From contig CAZJZQ010000058.1 of assembly GCA_964550535.1 (NCBI GenBank), positions 1 through 21,160 of the forward strand: a stretch of DNA of 21,160 bases, given 5' to 3'. The DNA comes from UBA7672 sp964550535 (GTDB lineage Bacteria > Pseudomonadota > Alphaproteobacteria > Caulobacterales > Hyphomonadaceae). This document shows, piece by piece, positions 1-8,500 of the stretch. The position numbers were made by a program, and so were the translations under genes. Positions within the stretch are counted from its first letter, which is position 1, and the number at the start of each line of letters is the position of its first letter. Under the pieces are notes generated by a model. It did not search any database, was not told the DNA's origin, and saw only the letters and a list, made by a program, of their open reading frames with translations.

Positions 1-90
1 AGTTCGAACCAAACAGGAACCCTTCCGATTCCTTCAAAAACAGAAATGCTCTAACCGACGCCCGGTAGCCCTCGGTAGCATGGCCCTCGG

Positions 91-631
91 ATTTTCTACG
101 CGCTGACAGGCTCGACAGGCGTCTTCACCGGATCGGTGGACTCGACCTACATCAAGGCCCACCGCTCGGCGGCTGGCGCAAAAGGGGGCCTGTCATCATG
201 TCATTGGCGCCTCGCGCGGCGGCCGGACGACGAAAATCCACGCGCTGACCAACGACGCAGGACGTCCCGTCGCCTTCGCCCTCACGCCCGGCAACGCCCA
301 CGATCTCGACGGAGTCAGGGCATTGCTCGACATCTGCTGCCCGAAGCGGCGACTGCTGGCGGATCGCGCCTACGACGCCCGGTCCCTGCGCGACTGGCTC
401 GCTGAACGCGGGACCGAGGCCGTGATCCCGCCCAATCCAACCCGTAAACATCCTCACACCTACAGCCGCAAGGCTTATCGCGACAGGAACCTGATCGAGC
501 GTATGTTTTGCAGGCTCAAGGACTTCCGCCGCATCACAACCCGCTACGACAAGCGCGCCGATACCTTCCTCTCAGCCGTCTATCTGGCCGCAGCCATTAC
601 ATGGTGGACGCCAATTGAGTCCCGAGCCTAG
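91..631 (+). pseudogene. IS5-family transposase remnant, frameshifted and 5'-truncated
   Basis: This is the C-terminal part of a DDE transposase of the IS5 family (IS427-like group). In the first frame one reads a segment ending TGSTGVFTGSVDST, then YIKAHRSAAGAKGG. At the A4G5 run near 180-188 the homology moves to another frame, which reads HVIGASRGGRTTKIHAL, then LTPGNAHDL, LLADRAYDA, then LIERMFCRLKDFRRITTRYDK and a terminal AAITWW. The catalytic DST and the late E of LIERMFCRLK are visible. The change needed is a net +1 (one surplus base in the G run), which a programmed -1 slip would not repair, so I call it a pseudogene. The homology stops near base 91, with a stop codon in that frame at 76-78, so the N-terminal half is missing. 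The stop at 629-631 lies in a sequence that may be the old terminal inverted repeat. The first 90 bases of the window show nothing I recognise. Confidence 0.8.
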
Positions 632-639
632 AGCGCATT

Positions 640-885
640 CAGCTATGTGGAGTGAGCCGGATTTACCGCCCCGGCCGTTGATGACCCTGGACTTCGCGGT
701 CGTTGGCCCGCTTGTCCAGCCGGGACGGCCTTATATCCGGTCCTTGTTCATCGGGCCGCGAGTTTGCTCCGTGCTTCCTTCAGACCCCGCCTCGCGACGG
801 CGTCCTCGCGTTTCACGAACCCCTCGCCGTCTTCAGACTGGGTAAAGCACTTGCGCCTGCCAGCTACCGATCACGCTCGGCGCCT
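640..885 (-). mobile_element. Probable group II intron 5' (domain I) fragment
   Basis: There is no credible protein in this interval on either strand. Read on the minus strand it carries a string of landmarks I associate with domain I of bacterial group II introns: TCTGAAGGAAGCACGGAGCA, AACTCGCGGCCCGATGAACA, AGGACCGGATATAAGGC, then GCGAAGTCCAGGGTCATCAA and GGGGCGGTAAAT. No reverse transcriptase ORF or 3' domains V/VI are present, so at most this is a dead 5' piece. It lies between the IS5 remnant and the tracrRNA terminator. The recognition is from memory of sequence style and is not proven. It could instead be another structured non-coding fragment of an insertion element. Confidence 0.4.
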
Positions 886-886
886 C

Positions 887-916
887 AAACAAAACGGGCG
901 GCCCGCAGGCCGCCCG
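887..916 (-). terminator. Rho-independent terminator of tracrRNA
   Basis: The stem is CGGGCGGCC (895-903) pairing with GGCCGCCCG (908-916) around a 4-nt loop. On the minus strand it is followed by TTTTGTTT (894 down to 887). The hairpin very likely doubles as the terminal stem of the mature tracrRNA that Cas9 binds. Confidence 0.9.
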
Positions 917-976
917 CCTATTTGTTGGGGAAATCCCCTTGTTAACGGAGGGGCCCCGGAGTCGTCTCTGCTAGAC
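887..976 (-). ncRNA. tracrRNA of the type II-C CRISPR-Cas system
   Basis: The anti-repeat at 941-976 matches the array repeat over its whole length. In crRNA sense the 16 bases GTCGTCTCTGCTAGAC are identical, and the rest (GTTAACGG, GGGGCCCCGG) aligns with one 1-nt bulge and a few substitutions, two of which become G-U wobbles in the RNA duplex. Transcribed leftward, the RNA would run 5' anti-repeat, then a nexus hairpin (GGGG-ATTT-CCCC, 927-938), then an A-rich linker and a 9-bp terminator hairpin (895-916) followed by TTTTGTTT. The predicted RNA is about 90 nt. Its orientation is opposite to cas9, whose start is 66 bp from the RNA 5' end. Anti-repeat, nexus and terminator hairpin in this order are the expected parts of a II-C tracrRNA. 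The RNA would pair with each crRNA repeat, feed RNase III processing and scaffold Cas9. Confidence 0.92.
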
Positions 977-983
977 GAAAGCG

Positions 984-1012
984 ATTTGCACATGTCTGAA
1001 TTGTCTGGTCAA
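984..1012 (-). promoter_or_regulatory. Putative sigma70 promoter of tracrRNA
   Basis: On the minus strand a TTGACC -35 element (1012-1007) is followed by a 17-nt spacer and a weak GCAAAT -10 element (989-984). A start about 7 nt further on falls at 976-978, exactly where the anti-repeat begins. That coincidence is the main support, since the -10 itself is poor. The promoter lies inside the 65-bp divergent gap before cas9, so tracrRNA and cas9 control regions must overlap or abut. Confidence 0.55.
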
Positions 1013-1041
1013 GTGCTTGAATACCGGGCTTCGGGGGATCG

Positions 1042-4000
1042 ATGACCAAGCAAAATCGAACCGGGAAACTGCGCTATGCGTTCGATCTCGGCACGAACTC
1101 CATCGGCTGGGCCCTCTACGCACTCGATGGCGTTGGGCGGCCAGCCGAACTTGCGGCTTGCGGAGTGCGCCTGTTCAGCGATGGCAGGAACCCGAAGGAT
1201 GGAAACTCGCTCGCCGCCATGCGTCGCGGTCCGCGCGCGGCGCGGCGGCGGCGGGACCGCTTCATCCAGCGCCGCGACTGGCTGATGCAGCTTCTTGTCC
1301 GCCACGGCCTGATGCCGGAGGACGAGAGGGCCCGTAAAGCGCTTGAAAGTCTCGACCCCTATTCCATTCGCGGACGCGCACTGGACGGGAAACTGGCGCC
1401 GCACGAAATCGGACGCGCCCTGTTCCACCTCAACCAGCGGCGCGGCTACAAGTCCAACCGCATTTCCGATGCGAAAGCGGACGACAAGGATAAGGGCAAG
1501 ATCGCGGCGGCCGGCGAACAACTCGCCGAAACGCTGGAGGCTGATGGCTTTCAGACGCTGGGACAATACTATGCCAGCCGACAGGCCGGTCCCGTCCGCC
1601 AGCGGCAGGGCGTTCGCGCGCGGCTTCAGGGCGCCGGCGCAAATGCGTTCTACGAGCGTTACCCGCAGCGCGACATGCTGGAGCGGGAGTTCGACCTGAT
1701 CTGGGCGGCGCAAGCCGCGCATCACCCCGCCCTGATGACGGAAGAAGCCCGCGCAGCAATCCGCAGCGTGATGTTTCACCAGCGCCCGCTGAAACCGCCA
1801 ATCGTGGGACGCTGTACTTTCTTCCCGGAGGAATTCCGCCTGGCGGCGGCGCATCCGGTCGCGCAGGCGTTCCGCATCTATCAGGAACTCGCCAATCTCG
1901 AGATCGAGGAAGGACTGGCCCGTCCGCGCAAGCTGACGCTCGCCGAACGCGACAGGCTCGCGGCGCCGCTGCTGGCAGGGGAGGATTTGACGTTCGGTGG
2001 TCGAGGTCTTGGTCTGCGCAAGCTGCTCGATCTCGGCGGCGCGGCGAAGATCAATCTGGAGGAAGGCGGCCGCGACAGGCTGAAGGGCGACGAAAGCGCC
2101 CGGCGTCTTGGCGATCCGAAGAAGGGGCGTCTGAAACGGCTATGGCCGGAGCTGTCGCAGGAACGCCGCGCCGAGATCATCTCGCACCTTCTCGACGATC
2201 CCGAGGCGGCGACGCTCAAGACATGGCTGATCGAGACGATCGGCGCCACGGAGGAAGAAGCTGAGGAGGCGGCGGACTTCCGCCCGCCGGAAGGACATAT
2301 ACGTCTCGGCCTCACGGCGGCGAGCCGCGTCGTGGCGGAACTGAAGCGCGGCGACGAAGAGGCAGGTCTTGTCATCACCTACAGCAAGGCATGCGAGCGG
2401 GCGGGTTTCCACCATTCCGATCTACGCACAGGCGAAGTGTTCGACCGCCTGCCCGACTACCGCACCGTGCTGGAGCGCCATACCATCGGCGGCACAGGCG
2501 ATCCTGCCGACCCCGATGACAAGCGCCTGGGCCGCGTGCCCAATCCCACGGTCCATATCGGACTCAACCAGTTGCGGCGCGTCATCAACGGGCTGATCGA
2601 AACATACGGCCCGCCGGAACAGATCGTCCTCGAACTGGCGCGCGAACTGAAACAGACGCGCGACGACAAGCTCCGCATCCAGAAGGACAATCGCAAGAAC
2701 GAGGAAACCAACCGGCGCCGGACGGCTGACCTTGAAGCAGCCGGCTATTCCGCCACGCCCGCCAATCTTCGCCTCCTGCGTCTGTGGGAGGATCTTGGAC
2801 CCCTGCCCCGTCTTTGCACCTACACGGGGAAACCGATCTCCTTCGAGCAGGTGTTTTCCGGCGAGATCGAGGTCGAGCACATCCTGCCCTTCTCCCTGAC
2901 GCTGGACGATTCCATGGCCAACAAGACGCTGGCCTACCGCGAAGCCAATCGCGGCAAGCGGAACCGCGCGCCGGAACAGGCGTTCTTCGACGCCGAATAC
3001 GACGCCATCCAGCAGCGCGCGGAAGCGCTGCCGCGCAACAAGGCCTGGCGCTTCAAACCCGGAGCGATGGAGAGGTACGAGAAGGAAAACCGCGACTTCC
3101 TCGCCCGCCAGCTCAACGAGACGCGGCATCTGTCAAAACTGGCGAAGGAGTATGTCGTAGGCGTCGTCGGCGATCATAACGCAGTCTGGGTCGTCACCGG
3201 CCAGCTGACCGCCCTGCTCCGCGCGCGCTGGGGCCTCAATTTCAGCAACACCAAGGATCGCAGCAATCATCGCCATCACGCCATCGACGCCGCCACGATC
3301 GGCGTGATCGACCGCGGCCTGCTGAACGAGCTGGCGCGGCGCGCCGGCGTGCGCGAGGCCGGCGATCTTCTGGAAGAGATCACCAAGGACGTGCCCGAAC
3401 CGCCGGGCTTCGCCGCGGCGGGCCGCAACTTCCGCGACAATGTGCGGGAAAAGGTCCAGGCCCTGATCGTCTCGCACAAGCCGGAACATGGCGCCGGCGG
3501 CGCCCTGCACGAAGACACGGCATATGGCTTCGTCGATCCTGAGTTGCGCGAGGATGGCAACCTTGTCTATCGCAAGCCGCTGGACAGCCTGACAGCTGGC
3601 GAGATCGAGCGCGTGCGCGATCTCAAGCTACGGGAAAACCTGCTCGGCGTACTCGAAAGCGTGGGCGGCAAAAAAGCCAATGCGAAATCATTGTCAGATG
3701 CGCTGAGCGCTTTTGGCCGGGCGAACAATATCCGCCGCGTACGCCTGCTGAAGCAGGAGGCCAGCGTCGTCACGATACGCGACCGCCGTACAGACAAACC
3801 ATACAAGGCGCTGATCCCCGGCGAAAACCACCACATGGATATTGTCGAAGGCGCCGATGGCGTCTGGCGCGGCTACGCCGTCACGGTCTTCGAGGCAAAC
3901 CAGAAAGGCTTCCAGCCGCGCTGGAAGACCGAAACGCCGGACGCGCGTCTGATCATGCGCCTGCACAAGGGAGACATGGTGGAACTGGACGACGCTGATG

Positions 4001-4212
4001 GCGCCCGCCGCATTAAACGCGTGGTGCGGATCAGCCCTTCAAACAATATCGTCTATCTCGCTCCACACGAAGAGGGTGGCGAACTCGCAAAACGGCATGA
4101 TGACAAGGAAGACCCATTCAGATGGGACTTCGCGAACATCGGCAAACTGAAGACACGAAATTGCGTCGGCAGGCGCGTCAACGAAATCGGAAAAATCAAC
4201 CCTCAGGCGTAA
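1042..4212 (+). CDS. cas9: Cas9, type II-C CRISPR RNA-guided endonuclease
   Basis: Compact Cas9 of 1056 aa, the usual II-C size. The split RuvC nuclease is complete: RuvC-I AFDLGTNSIGWALY with Asp15, RuvC-II VLELAREL with Glu531, and RuvC-III HRHHAIDAAT with His746 and Asp749. The Arg-rich bridge helix covers about 60-80 (RRGPRAARRRRDRF). It is followed by FHLNQRRGYKSNR at 128-140, a hallmark of II-C and II-A enzymes. The HNH domain reads EVEHILPFSLTLDDSMANK, with His613 as general base and Asn627 and Asn636 in the positions of SpyCas9 N854 and N863. Nothing catalytic is missing, so both DNA strands should be cut. The C-terminal 200 residues, the wedge and PAM-interacting region, cannot be assigned to a known PAM by eye. 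The ATG at 1042 follows a GGGGGA ribosome site. The gene opens the cas9-cas1-cas2 operon and diverges from tracrRNA. Confidence 0.98.
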   Translation: MTKQNRTGKLRYAFDLGTNSIGWALYALDGVGRPAELAACGVRLFSDGRNPKDGNSLAAMRRGPRAARRRRDRFIQRRDWLMQLLVRHGLMPEDERARKALESLDPYSIRGRALDGKLAPHEIGRALFHLNQRRGYKSNRISDAKADDKDKGKIAAAGEQLAETLEADGFQTLGQYYASRQAGPVRQRQGVRARLQGAGANAFYERYPQRDMLEREFDLIWAAQAAHHPALMTEEARAAIRSVMFHQRPLKPPIVGRCTFFPEEFRLAAAHPVAQAFRIYQELANLEIEEGLARPRKLTLAERDRLAAPLLAGEDLTFGGRGLGLRKLLDLGGAAKINLEEGGRDRLKGDESARRLGDPKKGRLKRLWPELSQERRAEIISHLLDDPEAATLKTWLIETIGATEEEAEEAADFRPPEGHIRLGLTAASRVVAELKRGDEEAGLVITYSKACERAGFHHSDLRTGEVFDRLPDYRTVLERHTIGGTGDPADPDDKRLGRVPNPTVHIGLNQLRRVINGLIETYGPPEQIVLELARELKQTRDDKLRIQKDNRKNEETNRRRTADLEAAGYSATPANLRLLRLWEDLGPLPRLCTYTGKPISFEQVFSGEIEVEHILPFSLTLDDSMANKTLAYREANRGKRNRAPEQAFFDAEYDAIQQRAEALPRNKAWRFKPGAMERYEKENRDFLARQLNETRHLSKLAKEYVVGVVGDHNAVWVVTGQLTALLRARWGLNFSNTKDRSNHRHHAIDAATIGVIDRGLLNELARRAGVREAGDLLEEITKDVPEPPGFAAAGRNFRDNVREKVQALIVSHKPEHGAGGALHEDTAYGFVDPELREDGNLVYRKPLDSLTAGEIERVRDLKLRENLLGVLESVGGKKANAKSLSDALSAFGRANNIRRVRLLKQEASVVTIRDRRTDKPYKALIPGENHHMDIVEGADGVWRGYAVTVFEANQKGFQPRWKTETPDARLIMRLHKGDMVELDDADGARRIKRVVRISPSNNIVYLAPHEEGGELAKRHDDKEDPFRWDFANIGKLKTRNCVGRRVNEIGKINPQA

Positions 4213-4284
4213 CCTGTTCTCCAACGGCATGACCTGTGCATCCCTGTGGATAACCCTCAGGGGCTGGGACAGGGAGCGTGCGCC

Positions 4285-5205
4285 ATGCTGGGCAGCATTG
4301 TCGAACTTGCCACCGATGGCGGCCGGCTGGGCGTTGAGCGCGGCTTTCTCACGGTCACATCGGAAACCATGCGCGGGCGTATCGCGCTGGACGATGTCGA
4401 GGCGGTGATCGCCTCGGCCCAGGGCCTGACCTACTCCAACGCCGCCCTCGCCGCCCTGGCCGAACGCGGCGCGCCGCTGGTGATCTGCGGCCGCGACTAT
4501 TCTCCCGCCGCCGTGCTGATGCCGGTCAGCGGCCATTACGAACAGGGCGTGCGCATGGTCGCCCAGGCCGCCGCGACGAAACCCGCTTGCAAACGCCTCT
4601 GGGCAAACATCGTAAAGGCGAAAATCTCCGCCCAGGCCGAAGCGCTGGAGCGGATCGGCGAGCCGTCCGCCCGGCTGCGCCGCCTCGCCGTATCGGTCCG
4701 GTCCGGCGACCCGGACAATTATGAAGCGCAGGCCGCGCAGGCCTATTGGCCCGCACTGATGGGGCGCGATTTCCGGCGCGAGCGCGCCCTGCCCGGCGTC
4801 AATGCTCACCTCAATTATGGCTATGCCGTCCTGCGCGCGGCGACCGCCAGGGCGATCACAGGCGCCGGCCTGCATCCCTCGCTGTCGCTCCATCATCAAA
4901 GCCGGGGCGATCCGCTGCGCCTCGCCGACGATCTGATGGAGCCTTTCCGTCCCGCCGTCGATCTGATCGCCCGTGAACTTCTGATGGAAGGCGCAAGCGA
5001 CGTGACGCCCGCCGCCAAGGCGCGCCTCGCCGGCGTGCTGCACATGGACTGCGTCACCGAAAGCGGCCGGACCACCCTGTCCCAGTGCCTGTCGCGCCTT
5101 TGCGGCTCCCTCGCCCGTATCTACCTCAAGGAAGCCGGCCGGCTTGACCTTCCCCGCCCGCTTCTGCCGCTGGCCGATCAGACAGTGGACGACGAGGCGG
5201 CCTGA
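4285..5205 (+). CDS. cas1: Cas1, CRISPR adaptation integrase
   Basis: Cas1 is the metal-dependent integrase that, with Cas2, inserts new spacers at the leader-repeat junction. I chose the ATG at 4285 (306 aa). It has an AGGGAG ribosome site 8 nt upstream, and its start MLGSIVELATDGGRL matches the II-C family, whereas the GTG at 4246 would add 13 unrelated residues. The fold is visible as an N-terminal beta domain (FLTVTSETMRGRIALDD) and a helical catalytic domain. The likely active-site residues are Glu147 in YEAQAAQAYW, the His203/His204 pair in LSLHHQSRGDP, and Asp216 in LADDLMEPFRP. It lies 72 bp after cas9 and overlaps cas2 by one base, so the two adaptation genes are translationally coupled. 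There is no csn2 or cas4 nearby, which places the locus in subtype II-C. Confidence 0.97.
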   Translation: MLGSIVELATDGGRLGVERGFLTVTSETMRGRIALDDVEAVIASAQGLTYSNAALAALAERGAPLVICGRDYSPAAVLMPVSGHYEQGVRMVAQAAATKPACKRLWANIVKAKISAQAEALERIGEPSARLRRLAVSVRSGDPDNYEAQAAQAYWPALMGRDFRRERALPGVNAHLNYGYAVLRAATARAITGAGLHPSLSLHHQSRGDPLRLADDLMEPFRPAVDLIARELLMEGASDVTPAAKARLAGVLHMDCVTESGRTTLSQCLSRLCGSLARIYLKEAGRLDLPRPLLPLADQTVDDEAA

Positions 5206-5537
5206 TGCCGAAGCTGTCCGGGTACAGGCTGATGTGGGTAATGGCTCTGTTTGATCTTCCGGTTGTGACCAAGGCTGAGCGCAAGCGCGCCACGGGCTTC
5301 CGCAACTTCCTGCTCGATCAGGGTTTCGAAATGGTCCAGTTTTCCGTCTATGCGCGATTTGCTCCCGGCAGGGAGCGCGCCGAGGCGATCACCCGCATGA
5401 TCGGCGGCGCGGTTCCGCAGGACGGCAAGGTCGATATCCTGTTTTTCACGGATAAGCAGTATGAGCAGATCGTCAGCTTCCGCGGAAAACCCTCGGGACC
5501 CAAGCCCAGGAAACCCGAACAACTGGCGCTTTTTTGA
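5205..5537 (+). CDS. cas2: Cas2, CRISPR adaptation protein
   Basis: Cas2 is the small ferredoxin-fold dimer that bridges two Cas1 dimers and sets spacer length. The 110-aa protein has the family pattern: strand VMALFDLPV with the conserved Asp, helix KAERKRATGFRNFLLDQGF, then MVQFSVYARF, and a later VDILFFTDKQYE strand. The start ATG overlaps the cas1 stop (TGATG). The C-terminus ends in a basic, proline-rich tail (KPSGPKPRKPEQLALF) typical of II-C Cas2. The stop lies 49 bp before the first CRISPR repeat. Confidence 0.97.
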   Translation: MPKLSGYRLMWVMALFDLPVVTKAERKRATGFRNFLLDQGFEMVQFSVYARFAPGRERAEAITRMIGGAVPQDGKVDILFFTDKQYEQIVSFRGKPSGPKPRKPEQLALF

Positions 5538-5540
5538 TGC

Positions 5541-5584
5541 CGAAACAAAGAAAAACCCTCACGAAACAATATGTTCCGTGAGGG
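5541..5584 (-). terminator. Rho-independent terminator for the CRISPR array transcript
   Basis: The arms CCCTCACGAAAC (5556-5567) and GTTCCGTGAGGG (5573-5584) form a 12-bp stem with one mismatch around a 5-nt loop. On the minus strand the stem is followed by TTTTTCTTTGTTT. On the plus strand it is followed by CAGGTCTAGC, with no T tract. It therefore terminates transcription coming leftward out of the array, 2 bp beyond the last repeat. It does not look like a terminator for cas2. Confidence 0.88.
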
Positions 5585-5586
5585 CA

Positions 5587-8500
5587 GGTCTAGCAGAGAC
5601 GACCCCGGCGCCCAACCGCAACCCATTCGTTGGACACCAGCTTGATATTCGTGGTCTAGCAGAGACGACCCCGGCGCCCAACCGCAACCTGTGGATAGCC
5701 CATGGGATTGTAGGTCCAGGTCTAGCAGAGACGACCCCGGCGCCCAACCGCAACAACGTCGATGTGCGGTCAACCCTGCTCGAAGGTCTAGCAGAGACGA
5801 CCCCGGCGCCCAACCGCAACGCAATCGCGCATCGCAGCAACGCGTCTTCGGTCTAGCAGAGACGACCCCGGCGCCCAACCGCAACCTGCAATCCCGCGCC
5901 GTTACCGACCCGGTCGGTCTAGCAGAGACGACCCCGGCGCCCAACCGCAACACGCCGTGCTTCAAGCTCTCGTCGCGCTCGGGTCTAGCAGAGACGACCC
6001 CGGCGCCCAACCGCAACGATGCTGGGGATGCATGGAATGCGACTGGCGGTCTAGCAGAGACGACCCCGGCGCCCAACCGCAACCACAATTGTTCCCACAA
6101 GGCGGCGGCTTCGGGTCTAGCAGAGACGACCCCGGCGCCCAACCGCAACGCCCGGAGAAGGCGAACCGGCATGGCATGTGGTCTAGCAGAGACGACCCCG
6201 GCGCCCAACCGCAACTGGAGCGCCTCATAGGCAGCTTCGAGTTCCGGTCTAGCAGAGACGACCCCGGCGCCCAACCGCAACCTAGGGCAGAGGAGGGTCC
6301 GGGGTGTACGGGGGTCTAGCAGAGACGACCCCGGCGCCCAACCGCAACCAAGACCTCCGTGTAAATATCTTGAGGCTTGGTCTAGCAGAGACGACCCCGG
6401 CGCCCAACCGCAACCTCGGTGTGTGCATTATTTCCAACTGGAAAGGTCTAGCAGAGACGACCCCGGCGCCCAACCGCAACGCATCCTCGTTTGTGTCGAT
6501 GTCGTGCGGCGGTCTAGCAGAGACGACCCCGGCGCCCAACCGCAACTCGTTCGTCGGGCTCCCCCTACGCGGCCTGGGTCTAGCAGAGACGACCCCGGCG
6601 CCCAACCGCAACTTGCGCGCTACGACACTCGACGCAACTTGCGGTCTAGCAGAGACGACCCCGGCGCCCAACCGCAACTGCACTCTACTCGCCCGCCAAA
6701 ATAGTAAGGTCTAGCAGAGACGACCCCGGCGCCCAACCGCAACGAGATAGTGGACGTCAAATTTACCGCCGTTGGTCTAGCAGAGACGACCCCGGCGCCC
6801 AACCGCAACGCGACGGATTCACGCCGCCGCTGCGCGGCGGGTCTAGCAGAGACGACCCCGGCGCCCAACCGCAACAGACGATGCGCGCGGCGCAATGGCG
6901 CGCGCGGTCTAGCAGAGACGACCCCGGCGCCCAACCGCAACCGCGCCGCCCGCCAGCCGCACGGCGGCGCGGGTCTAGCAGAGACGACCCCGGCGCCCAA
7001 CCGCAACCCTCGGCGCGATAACCGGCCGCGTCCGCCGGGTCTAGCAGAGACGACCCCGGCGCCCAACCGCAACATCTTCGACATCACCGCGATCAATGCT
7101 GGCGGTCTAGCAGAGACGACCCCGGCGCCCAACCGCAACGCGAGAGAGAGGCGGACAAATGATCGACGGGGTCTAGCAGAGACGACCCCGGCGCCCAACC
7201 GCAACTATAGGGTAGAGGCAACATAAAGTTGACTGGTCTAGCAGAGACGACCCCGGCGCCCAACCGCAACCAGCATCAACTGAAGACGCTTCTCGACCTT
7301 GGTCTAGCAGAGACGACCCCGGCGCCCAACCGCAACCAACGCGGTAAAATAGTCCAGATTTTGTTTGGTCTAGCAGAGACGACCCCGGCGCCCAACCGCA
7401 ACCGTAGGGATCAAGTCCCGCCAGCCCCGCTGGGTCTAGCAGAGACGACCCCGGCGCCCAACCGCAACCAGGCGATCAGAACAACAAGATCAAGTATGGG
7501 TCTAGCAGAGACGACCCCGGCGCCCAACCGCAACGAGTCTGGTGAGATGGTCACGGCTGAACGCGGTCTAGCAGAGACGACCCCGGCGCCCAACCGCAAC
7601 CAGGTCTTCAAGCCCGTTTTTCTTGCGCCAGGTCTAGCAGAGACGACCCCGGCGCCCAACCGCAACAAAAACTTTGTGGCGCGCTCGACGCCGCGGGTCT
7701 AGCAGAGACGACCCCGGCGCCCAACCGCAACATCTTCGCGGTCAAGGTCTTGGCCCGTGCGGGTCTAGCAGAGACGACCCCGGCGCCCAACCGCAACCTG
7801 TTCGTGATCTCGGAAATCCAGCGCCTCGGTCTAGCAGAGACGACCCCGGCGCCCAACCGCAACTACGGACCTATAGAGGAGGCACTCTGATGGGGTCTAG
7901 CAGAGACGACCCCGGCGCCCAACCGCAACCGCCTTGAAGAGATGGCGCGCGTAGAACTGGTCTAGCAGAGACGACCCCGGCGCCCAACCGCAACCGCACC
8001 GCGGTGAGGGAAGCGGCCAGCTTGGGTCTAGCAGAGACGACCCCGGCGCCCAACCGCAACCGGACTAAGCGAGGTGACCTGACGGTATCGGTCTAGCAGA
8101 GACGACCCCGGCGCCCAACCGCAACGCGTTCTTCATCCGGGAAGCGGCCAGCTTGGGTCTAGCAGAGACGACCCCGGCGCCCAACCGCAACAGGCCCCCG
8201 GGCCATTCACAGACGCGGCCCGGTCTAGCAGAGACGACCCCGGCGCCCAACCGCAACCCATGCTGCACGGTCCACGATGACGTGCGGGTCTAGCAGAGAC
8301 GACCCCGGCGCCCAACCGCAACGAAGCTGCATTGCTGGAGCGTTTTCGAGATGGTCTAGCAGAGACGACCCCGGCGCCCAACCGCAACCTGTATGGCTGC
8401 GTGAGCGCTTTGATGCGGGTCTAGCAGAGACGACCCCGGCGCCCAACCGCAACCTTTCAAAATCAGAGACCGTAGTTGTTGAGGGTCTAGCAGAGACGAC

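Noticed and set aside
180..190. Programmed frameshift in the IS5 transposase at the A4G5 run
   Set aside because: Restoring the downstream frame needs a net +1 change, whereas the programmed slips I know of in IS elements are mostly -1. The element is also 5'-truncated, so a decay mutation is the simpler reading.
1009..1854. A 281-aa minus-strand frame inside the start of cas9
   Set aside because: It is antisense to the RuvC-I and bridge helix coding region and shows no family features.
4246..4284. GTG start giving a longer Cas1
   Set aside because: The added residues do not resemble Cas1, and the ATG at 4285 has a proper ribosome site and a family-like start.
5556..5584. Terminator for cas2 on the plus strand
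   Set aside because: No T tract follows the stem on that strand. The T tract is on the minus-strand side only.
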